Shown here piece by piece: positions 1 to 7,181 of a stretch of DNA of 7,181 nucleotides. Each line of letters starts with the position of its first letter. Positions within the stretch are counted from its first letter, which is position 1. The notes beneath the pieces were generated by a model. The model made no database searches. It saw nothing but the letters and a program-made list of their open reading frames with translations, and had not been told where the DNA came from. The stretch is taken from contig JALSIO010000005.1 in assembly GCA_026989995.1 (NCBI GenBank), forward strand, positions 1 to 7,181. Reading direction: 5' to 3'. This DNA is from Myxococcales bacterium (lineage in GTDB: Bacteria > Myxococcota_A > UBA9160 > JALSIO01). Position numbers and translations under genes: made by a program.

Positions 1-491
1 CGGCCGAGGCCCCGGGGGACCTGCCCTGCGGCCCGGGTGGCCTCGAGAGCCCGCTTCTGTGCTTCGCCGCCGCGCCCGGCGAGCCCCTCCGACCCCTCCG
101 GAAGGTCGCGTCCGGGGGCGAGCTCTCGCGGATCTTCCTCGCCCTGCAGGTGGAGCTCCGCGGGGCCGCGCCCGGCGGGGTGCTGGTCTTCGACGAGGTG
201 GACGCGGGAATCGGGGGGGCGGTGGCCGACCGCGTGGGCGCGGCGCTCGCGGAGCTCGCCGGCAGCCGCCAGGTCCTGTGCATCACCCACCTTCCCCAGA
301 TCGCCGCCCGGGCGCACCAGCACTTCCGAGTGGCCAAGTCCCGCGCGCGCGGCCGGGTGGTGACCCGCGTCGAACCCCTCGACGAGGAGGGGCGGGTTCG
401 CGAGCTCGCGCGGATGGCGGGCGGGGCGCGGGTGGATCGGGCCACGCTCGACCACGCGCGGGCCCTGCTCGCGAGCCGGCGCCCCGGCTAG
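1..491 (+). CDS. recN: DNA repair protein RecN, C-terminal part (5' end outside window)
   Basis: RecN is a cytoplasmic SMC-like ATPase that acts early in recombinational repair of double-strand breaks. The window holds the last 162 codons (frame starting at base 3) of a protein that is usually about 550 residues, so this is the C-terminal ATPase half. Visible landmarks, in order: a PGEPLRPLRKVASGGELSR stretch with the ABC signature SGGELSR at 111-131; the Walker B/D-loop VLVFDEVDAGIGG at about 180-218; and the H-loop CITHLPQIAA at about 279-308. Spacing between these motifs is normal and there is no frameshift. The missing part would carry Walker A and the coiled coil. It ends in TAG at 489-491, 101 bases before the next start. 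Identity is near certain from the SGGELSR plus FDEVDAGIGG plus THLPQIAA combination, which separates RecN from other SMC-family ATPases. Confidence 0.97.
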   Translation, partial: AEAPGDLPCGPGGLESPLLCFAAAPGEPLRPLRKVASGGELSRIFLALQVELRGAAPGGVLVFDEVDAGIGGAVADRVGAALAELAGSRQVLCITHLPQIAARAHQHFRVAKSRARGRVVTRVEPLDEEGRVRELARMAGGARVDRATLDHARALLASRRPG

Positions 492-525
492 CCGATCAAG
501 CTCGGGCCGCTCCCGGCCGATTCCA

Positions 526-566
526 CCGGCAGGCAGCCGGCAGGCCCGGGGATCCGGGCCGGCAGG
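526..566 (+). repeat. three direct repeats of CCGGCAGG in helical phase
   Basis: The octamer CCGGCAGG occurs at 526-533, 537-544 and 559-566. The starts are 11 and 22 bases apart, close to one and two turns of B-DNA. The repeats occupy the recN/FHA gap, ending 26 bases before the FHA start codon. Repeats on one face of the helix are typical of sites for cooperative protein binding, but no known box is recognised. In sequence this GC-rich a chance origin remains possible. Confidence 0.45.
543..560 (+). terminator. 7-bp GC hairpin after recN, possible weak terminator
   Basis: GGCCCGG (543-549) and CCGGGCC (554-560) are perfect inverted arms around a GGAT loop. The hairpin lies 51 bases after the recN stop and interleaves with the CCGGCAGG repeats. 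There is no T run after it, so it is not a canonical intrinsic terminator. It might still end or slow recN transcription, or it may only reflect base composition. Confidence 0.25.
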
Positions 567-592
567 GCGGATGGGAACGGGAGGAGCGTGCC

Positions 593-973
593 GTGGAAGC
601 GTCGGGCGAGGTGGCCGGCGAGGCCCTGCCGCCGGGGCCGGCACCGGCGATGGGAAGCGCGCACGGATGGCTCGTGGTCCTCGAGGGCTTCTACGAGGGC
701 CTCGAGCTGCCCATCGACCGCCGGCGGCTCGTGATCGGCCGCGGCCACAACGCCGACTACGTCCTGTCCGACCCCACCATCTCCCGGGCCCACGCGGTGG
801 TCGGTGTGGGAGACGACGGCTGTTTCGTCCAGGACCTCGGCAGCACCAACGGCACCCTCGTCAACGGCGAGCGGGCCGATCGCGCGTGCCTTCGGGAGGG
901 CGACGAGATCCAGATGGGGAAGCTCCGGTTCCGGGTTCGGCTCGCGCCGGAGGCCGAGGGGCGGCGCCGGTGA
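593..973 (+). CDS. small FHA-domain protein
   Basis: This is a 126-residue protein made almost wholly of one forkhead-associated (FHA) domain, a fold that binds phosphothreonine peptides. From the GTG start, the core runs from about residue 26 to 117 and keeps the ligand-binding positions: G49-R50 (strand LVIGRG), S64-R65-x-H67 (TISRAH) and the GSTNGTLVNG loop with N86-G87. No signal peptide or membrane segment is seen, so it should be cytoplasmic. GTG at 593 is chosen because GGGAGGAG (579-586) lies six bases upstream. ATG at 650 would also leave the domain whole but has no comparable ribosome binding site. The open frame continues upstream into recN, but that part is shadow coding. The stop overlaps the start of the peptidase gene (GTGA at 970-973), which implies translational coupling. 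The kinase partner is not in the window, and the precise function is unknown. Confidence 0.9.
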   Translation: MEASGEVAGEALPPGPAPAMGSAHGWLVVLEGFYEGLELPIDRRRLVIGRGHNADYVLSDPTISRAHAVVGVGDDGCFVQDLGSTNGTLVNGERADRACLREGDEIQMGKLRFRVRLAPEAEGRRR

Positions 974-1596
974 GGCCCGCAGCCCGGGCGGCGGCGGTGG
1001 CCCTCGTCGGCCTCGTGGCGACGGGCGCGGCCGGGCCGGCCGGCGCGGAAGGGGCGCCGCCCCCGGAGCAGGCGGCCGAGGCCGCCGTGCGCGTCGCGCT
1101 TCTCGCCCGGCTTTCCGACCGGACCCGCGCCCTCGACGACCTCCTCGGCGAGGGGGGACTTCACGGTCGGATCGAGGCCCTCGGGCGCCGCGGCCCCCTG
1201 GTGTCCGCGCCCGTGCTCTGGCCCGTGCACGGCCGGCTGACTTCGGGATTCGGCCGTCGCCGCTCGCCCTGGACCGGACGGCCCGACTTCCACGCCGGCG
1301 TGGACATCGCGGCCCGGCCGGGCACCCGCATCCGGGCACCCGGGGCGGGGACGGTGGTCTTCGCGGGGGAGCGGGGAGCACTCGGACGCGCGGTGATCCT
1401 CGACCACGGCGGGGGCATCCGGACGGTCTTCGGGCACGCGTCGCGGCTGTTCGTTCGCCCGGGCCAGCGGGTCCGGCGCGGCCAGCCCATTGCGGCAGTC
1501 GGCTCCTCCGGTCGCAGCACCGGCCCCCATCTCCACTACACGGTGCTCGTGAACGGGGAACCGATCGACCCCCGGCGTTTTCTGCTCCTCCGGTAG
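970..1596 (+). CDS. secreted M23-family (LytM/lysostaphin-like) murein endopeptidase
   Basis: This 208-residue predicted zinc metallopeptidase should act on peptidoglycan peptide cross-links in the envelope. Residues 1-26 look like a signal peptide: R2 and R6, a hydrophobic Ala/Val/Leu run and an AGPAGA/EGA cleavage site. Residues 33-75 are probably helical, and the peptidase domain runs from about 82 to 204. By analogy with LytM, the zinc ligands are H108 and D112 (HAGVD) and H189 (second His of HLH); H156 (FGHAS) and H187 are the other active-site histidines. All five are present, so an active enzyme is expected rather than a degenerate EnvC-like activator. It lacks the long N-terminal coiled coil of EnvC/NlpD-type proteins. 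The GTG start sits inside the FHA stop (GTGA), with GAGGGG at 956-961 eight bases upstream. An M23 gene directly before secA is a familiar arrangement in proteobacteria. The exact subfamily and substrate cannot be read from sequence. Confidence 0.92.
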   Translation: MRPAARAAAVALVGLVATGAAGPAGAEGAPPPEQAAEAAVRVALLARLSDRTRALDDLLGEGGLHGRIEALGRRGPLVSAPVLWPVHGRLTSGFGRRRSPWTGRPDFHAGVDIAARPGTRIRAPGAGTVVFAGERGALGRAVILDHGGGIRTVFGHASRLFVRPGQRVRRGQPIAAVGSSGRSTGPHLHYTVLVNGEPIDPRRFLLLR

Positions 1597-1618
1597 GGCG
1601 CGGTCCCGACCGGGCGGT

Positions 1619-1647
1619 TTGCTGCCCCCGCGGGGGTCGCCTACACT
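1619..1647 (+). promoter_or_regulatory. candidate sigma70-type promoter for secA-argJ
   Basis: A -35-like TTGCTG (1619-1624) and a -10-like TACACT (1642-1647) are separated by exactly 17 bases. They are the most AT-containing hexamers in the 81-base gap between the M23 stop and secA. The matches to consensus are 3/6 and 4/6. Transcription would begin near 1654, giving a leader of roughly 25 bases. The spacer holds the 12-base palindrome CCCCCGCGGGGG (1625-1636), which could be an operator or mere GC bias. Confidence 0.5.
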
Positions 1648-1677
1648 CGACCCCCTTCCCCGGAGATCCGGAACCCC

Positions 1678-4428
<2,751 letters not shown>

Positions 4429-4429
4429 G

Positions 4430-5644
4430 ATGGCCGCTGTCGGGGCCGATCCCCTCGAGCTCCCGCCCGTCCCGGGATTCCGGGCGAGTGGTGTCGCCAC
4501 CGGGGTCAAGGCCTCGGGCCCCGATCTCGCGCTTCTCGTGGCCGACGCGCCGGCCGCCGCCGCCGGCGTCCTGACACGCTCCACGGTGGTCGGCGCCCCG
4601 GTGGCGCTCTGCCGGGAGCGGCTGCGCCGGGGCCGCGCACGGGCGGTCGTGGTCAACAGCGGCGTGTCGAACGTCGGCCTGGGCGAACGGGGGCTCCGCG
4701 ATGCGCGGCGCGTGACCGATGCCGTGGCCCGGGCCATCGGCTGCGATGCGGAGGAGGTGCTCTGCGCCTCCACCGGGGTGATCGGCGAGCCGCTTCCGGT
4801 GGCGAAGATCCGGGCGGGCATCCCGCGGGCCGTGGAGGCGCTGCGGCCCGGAGGGCTCGCCGATGCCGCCCGGGCCATTCTCACCACCGATACCCGCCCC
4901 AAGACGGCCGCGACCACCACCCGGGTCGACGGTGCCGCCGTGCGCGTGGCCGGCATCGCCAAGGGCGCGGGCATGGTGGAGCCGAACCTCGCCACGATGC
5001 TCGCCTTCCTGCTCACCGACGCCGCCGTGAGCCCGGCCTGCCTCCGGCGCCTGCTCCGCGAAGCGTCCGACGCCACCTTCAACCGGCTCACCGTGGACGG
5101 CGAGACCTCCACGAGCGACACGGTGCTGCTGCTCGCGAGCGGGGCCGCGGGCCACCCCCGCCTGGCGAGCGGGGCAGGGGCCGGGGGGCGGCGCCTGCTC
5201 GGCGCGCTCCTCGAGGTGTGCGAGCACCTGGTGACCGAGCTCGCGCGGGATGGGGAGGGGGCCAGCCGGTTGGTGCGGGTGCGGGTCTCGGGCGGGCGGA
5301 ACACCCGGGAGGCCGACCGGGCGGCGCGGCGGATCGCGAACTCGCTGCTGGTCAAGACCGCGATCTTCGGGGGGGATCCCAACTGGGGACGGATCCTGCA
5401 GACCCTCGGGGCCGGCCGGGTCTCCTTCGATCCGGTGCGCCTCGAGATCCGTCTCGGCGGGGTGGCGGTCTACCGGCGGGGAGCGGCCGCCGGCCCCGCG
5501 GCGCGGGCGCGGGCCGCCCGCGCTCTCGGGTCGCCGGAGGTGGACATCGAGGTGGATCTCGGGCTCGGCAGCGGAGAGGCGCGGATGTGGACCTGCGACC
5601 TCTCCTACGACTACATCCGCATCAACGCCGAGTACACCACCTGA
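4430..5644 (+). CDS. argJ: ArgJ: glutamate N-acetyltransferase / amino-acid N-acetyltransferase precursor
   Basis: ArgJ moves the acetyl group from N-acetylornithine to glutamate in the cyclic arginine pathway; some members also use acetyl-CoA to make N-acetylglutamate. The 404-residue precursor has the usual length and should cleave itself between A188 and T189 in [16 protein letters not shown], freeing T189 as the nucleophile of the beta chain. Other family features: STGVIG at 114-119 with the T115-G116 oxyanion pair, K178 of the KGAGM motif, [27 protein letters not shown], and the C-terminus [10 protein letters not shown]. The loop normally written NSGNANAxTG reads [10 protein letters not shown] (76-85), an unusual variant. 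The start ATG is one base after the secA stop (TGAGATG) with no clear Shine-Dalgarno sequence, so translation probably depends on ribosomes finishing secA. Whether the enzyme is mono- or bifunctional cannot be decided here. Confidence 0.98.
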   Translation: MAAVGADPLELPPVPGFRASGVATGVKASGPDLALLVADAPAAAAGVLTRSTVVGAPVALCRERLRRGRARAVVVNSGVSNVGLGERGLRDARRVTDAVARAIGCDAEEVLCASTGVIGEPLPVAKIRAGIPRAVEALRPGGLADAARAILTTDTRPKTAATTTRVDGAAVRVAGIAKGAGMVEPNLATMLAFLLTDAAVSPACLRRLLREASDATFNRLTVDGETSTSDTVLLLASGAAGHPRLASGAGAGGRRLLGALLEVCEHLVTELARDGEGASRLVRVRVSGGRNTREADRAARRIANSLLVKTAIFGGDPNWGRILQTLGAGRVSFDPVRLEIRLGGVAVYRRGAAAGPAARARAARALGSPEVDIEVDLGLGSGEARMWTCDLSYDYIRINAEYTT

Positions 5645-5699
5645 GGCCCGGGCCCGGGCGGTCCCCCGGGGCCGGGATCCTGACGCGGGCCCGGGCCTC
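5643..5699 (+). terminator. 14-bp perfect inverted repeat at the argJ stop, possible terminator
   Basis: GAGGCCCGGGCCCG (5643-5656) is exactly complementary to CGGGCCCGGGCCTC (5686-5699), with 29 bases between. The left arm begins inside the argJ stop codon (TGA, 5642-5644). As RNA this gives a 14-bp, nearly all-GC stem that could end the secA-argJ transcript. It lacks a downstream U tract, and the loop is long, so it is not a textbook intrinsic terminator. The right arm exactly fills most of the spacer of the candidate rpsB promoter. Confidence 0.4.
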
Positions 5700-5708
5700 T
5701 GCTATCCC
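5680..5708 (+). promoter_or_regulatory. candidate rpsB-tsf promoter with extended -10
   Basis: CTGACG (5680-5685; 4/6 to TTGACA, with the TGAC core) and TATCCC (5703-5708; 3/6) are spaced by 17 bases. A TG at 5700-5701, one base before the -10, fits an extended -10 element. Transcription would start near 5715 and leave a leader of about 133 bases. Ribosomal protein operons usually have their own promoter, which supports the call. The -10 is weak. Confidence 0.42.
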
Positions 5709-5726
5709 TGCCGGATCCCACACGTT

Positions 5727-5815
5727 CCGGGCCGCCCCGTGCGGTCCCGGGTCGTCCCGCCGGGCGGGGATCTCCCCGCGGGCGGGACGGCGCGGGTTTC
5801 GGGGGCCGATCGGCC
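5727..5815 (+). promoter_or_regulatory. structured 5' leader of rpsB (successive hairpins)
   Basis: Three hairpins can be drawn by hand. (1) 5727-5750: CCGGG pairs with CCCGG and CCGC with GCGG, with one bulged U and a CCCGU loop. (2) 5751-5791: CGUCCCGCC (5753-5761) pairs with GGCGGGACG (5781-5789). A second stem inside it, GCGGGG/CCCCGC (5764-5769 with 5774-5779), has an AUCU loop. (3) 5804-5815: the palindrome GGCCGAUCGGCC can form a small hairpin. After them comes an unpaired AAAGGAGA ribosome binding site. In E. coli and other gammaproteobacteria, rpsB is known to be autoregulated by S2 through its structured leader. Whether this leader does the same is inference, and high GC makes chance stems common. 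Confidence 0.45.
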
Positions 5816-5847
5816 GGAGCGGAGGTCGAACCGCAAAGGAGAACGCG

Positions 5848-6933
5848 ATGGTGGACCCCACCACCGATCCCACCCCTGCGCCCGGCACCACGGCGGCGGG
5901 CGAGGCCCCGGCCGCCGGGCCGCCCCCCGCCGACACCGCTGCCGCCGCTTCCACCGCTTCGGAGGTCGCGCCGACGGAGCCCGGCACCACGGCGGAGGTC
6001 GTGGAGCGCAAGAAGCTGACCATCCGGGAGCTCCTCGAAGCCGGTGTCCACTTCGGGCACCAGACCAGCCGCTGGGACCCCCGGATGCGCCCCTACATCT
6101 TCGGCGAGCGCAACGGCATCCACATCATCGACCTCGATCGGACCCTCCCGCTGATGGAGGAGGCGCTCGCGGCGGTGCGCGACACCGTGGCGGCGGGGGG
6201 GAAGATCCTCTTCGTCGGGACCAAGCGCCAGGCCCAGGCGCCGATCCGTCTGGAGGCGGAACGCGCCGGCCAGTTCTACGTGAACAACCGCTGGCTCGGC
6301 GGCATGCTCACCAACTTCCGCACCGTCAAGAAGTCGATCGACCGGTTCAAGGAGCTGCTCGAGATCCTCGAGGACGAGGAGAAGGTCGCGGAGCTCTCGA
6401 AAAAGGAGCTCGCGCGGATCCACCGGGCCGTGGAGAAGTACCGCAAATCCCTCGAGGGGATCCGCGAGATGGGCCGCATCCCGGACATGCTCTTCATCGT
6501 CGACGTGGGCAAGGAGCACATCGCCGTGAGCGAGGCCGAGCGCCTCGGGATCCCGGTGGTGGCGGTGGTGGACACCAACTGCAATCCGGAGCCCATCGAC
6601 TACGTGATCCCCGGCAACGACGACGCGACCCGCGCGATCCAGCTCTATTGCGCGCGGATCGCCGATGCCTGCATCGAGGGCCAGGCGATCTTCCAGGCTC
6701 GGGTGCAGAGCGAGCGGCCGGCGGAGGGCGCGGCCCCGGAGGAGGTGGCGCCGGCCACCGGCCGCAAGGTGGTGGAGATCCAGCAGCCGCCCCGGCGCGG
6801 CCGCGGAGGTCGACGCCAGGCGGGTGGGGCGGTGTCGGTCGGCGGGCGGCGCTCCGAGGAGGAGGTCCCCGCCACGCAGGGTCCGCCGCCCCCCGAGGCT
6901 CCGGCCCCGGGGACGGCCGGCGAGGGCGCCTAG
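5848..6933 (+). CDS. rpsB: 30S ribosomal protein S2 with long N- and C-terminal extensions
   Basis: S2 is a late-assembling protein of the small subunit; it bridges head and body on the solvent side and is needed for S1 to bind. The core runs from about residue 55 to 285: [17 protein letters not shown] (57-73), [36 protein letters not shown] (146-157), [35 protein letters not shown], and [15 protein letters not shown]. The whole protein is 361 residues, against roughly 240 in E. coli. The surplus is a Pro/Ala/Thr-rich N-terminal tail of about 52 residues and a C-terminal tail of about 76 with a basic RRGRGGRR patch (316-323). ATG 5848 is chosen for its strong AAAGGAGA site (5835-5842) five bases upstream. 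GTG 6001 would give a standard S2 length, but its GGAGG (5994-5998) is only two bases away. tsf follows after 13 bases. Confidence 0.98.
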   Translation: MVDPTTDPTPAPGTTAAGEAPAAGPPPADTAAAASTASEVAPTEPGTTAEVVERKKLTIRELLEAGVHFGHQTSRWDPRMRPYIFGERNGIHIIDLDRTLPLMEEALAAVRDTVAAGGKILFVGTKRQAQAPIRLEAERAGQFYVNNRWLGGMLTNFRTVKKSIDRFKELLEILEDEEKVAELSKKELARIHRAVEKYRKSLEGIREMGRIPDMLFIVDVGKEHIAVSEAERLGIPVVAVVDTNCNPEPIDYVIPGNDDATRAIQLYCARIADACIEGQAIFQARVQSERPAEGAAPEEVAPATGRKVVEIQQPPRRGRGGRRQAGGAVSVGGRRSEEEVPATQGPPPPEAPAPGTAGEGA

Positions 6934-6946
6934 AAGGAGAGGACCG

Positions 6947-7181
6947 GTGGCGGAGATTTCGGCACAGGCGGTGAAGGCGCTGCGCGAGCGGACCGGCGCA
7001 GGCATGATGGACTGCAAGAAGGCCCTAGAAGACGCGGGCGGGGACACCGAGAAGGCGGTGGAGCTGCTCCGCGAGCGGGGCCTGGCCAAGGCGGCCCGGC
7101 GCGAGGGGCGGACCACCAGCGAGGGCACCATCGGGCTGGCGCTGACGGAGGAGGCGGCCGCACTCGTGGAGCTCACGTGCG
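6947..7181 (+). CDS. tsf: elongation factor Ts, N-terminal part (3' end outside window)
   Basis: EF-Ts exchanges GDP for GTP on EF-Tu during translation. The visible 78 codons begin [17 protein letters not shown] and carry the family signature [15 protein letters not shown] at residues 13-27, in the UBA-like N-terminal domain that contacts EF-Tu. They then run through [24 protein letters not shown] (31-54) into the start of the core domain. The window ends at ALVELTC, just before where the conserved TDFV/SDFV EF-Tu contact motif should lie. The start is GTG 6947, seven bases after AAGGAG (6934-6939); no ATG fits the family N-terminus. The 13-base gap from rpsB agrees with the widespread rpsB-tsf operon. 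One rare CTA leucine codon (7025-7027) is out of keeping with the otherwise GC-ending codons but is not significant by itself. Confidence 0.97.
   Translation, partial: MAEISAQAVKALRERTGAGMMDCKKALEDAGGDTEKAVELLRERGLAKAARREGRTTSEGTIGLALTEEAAALVELTC

Noticed and set aside
485..494. Palindrome CGGCTAGCCG across the recN stop codon
   Set aside because: Ten bases of inverted symmetry without a loop or T tract is common in sequence of this composition; no function can be supported.
59..592. Upstream extension of the FHA frame into recN, giving a protein of about 304 residues
   Set aside because: The added part is Arg/Gly/Pro-rich shadow coding over recN. The GTG at 593 has a strong ribosome binding site and leaves a complete FHA domain.
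1600..1611. CGGTCCCGACCG as a terminator hairpin after the M23 gene
   Set aside because: Only about four pairs with a sensible loop, and no T run beyond three bases follows. It overlaps the region just before the candidate secA promoter and is too weak to annotate.
1500..1677. A SecM-like translational arrest control of secA
   Set aside because: The gene before secA is an M23 peptidase ending in FLLLR, with no arrest motif resembling that of SecM, and the stop lies 81 bases before secA.
5218..5847. Upstream extension of the rpsB frame across the leader and into argJ
   Set aside because: The added sequence is low-complexity shadow coding over argJ; ATG 5848 has an excellent AAAGGAGA site.
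5611..7176. A long minus-strand open frame opposite rpsB and tsf
   Set aside because: Same GC-driven shadow effect; no recognisable domain, and the sense strand is fully accounted for by rpsB and tsf.

Overview
This window is a conserved chromosomal housekeeping block from a very GC-rich bacterium (clearly above 70% GC by eye, with almost all codons ending in G or C). All seven genes lie on the + strand: the end of recN, a small FHA-domain protein, a secreted M23 peptidase, secA, argJ, rpsB and the start of tsf. The wording of the proteins (a 916-residue SecA with a C-terminal CPCG...CC zinc tail; S2 with a [21 protein letters not shown] core; an M23 domain of the form HAGVDIA...GPHLHY) and the order recN - M23 - secA - argJ - rpsB - tsf suggest a proteobacterium in the broad sense. 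A former-Deltaproteobacteria lineage (Desulfobacterota, Myxococcota or Binatota type) seems more likely than a gammaproteobacterium. This placement is an inference from remembered family patterns, not from a search.

Layout. 1-491: C-terminal third of RecN (DNA repair). 492-592: a gap with three helically phased CCGGCAGG repeats and a 7-bp hairpin. 593-1596: FHA protein and M23 peptidase, coupled through a GTGA overlap. 1597-1677: a short gap with a plausible sigma70-type promoter for secA. 1678-5644: secA and argJ, one base apart, so probably one transcript. 5645-5847: a 203-bp gap that starts with a 14-bp inverted repeat at the argJ stop, then a plausible promoter, then a leader that folds into successive hairpins before rpsB. 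5848-end: rpsB and tsf, 13 bases apart, the classical ribosomal protein S2 / elongation factor Ts pair.

How the genes work together: the block links genome repair (RecN), phosphothreonine recognition and cell-wall processing (FHA/M23), protein export (SecA), arginine synthesis (ArgJ) and translation (S2, EF-Ts). Apart from the FHA/M23 pair and rpsB-tsf, they look like neighbours by conserved synteny rather than parts of one pathway.

I see no mobile element, CRISPR array, tRNA or rRNA, phage gene or defence gene, and no convincing new multi-gene system. The parts most worth a second look are non-coding: the structured rpsB leader and the inverted repeat upstream of it. Next come the long low-complexity tails on S2 and the phased repeats upstream of the FHA gene.
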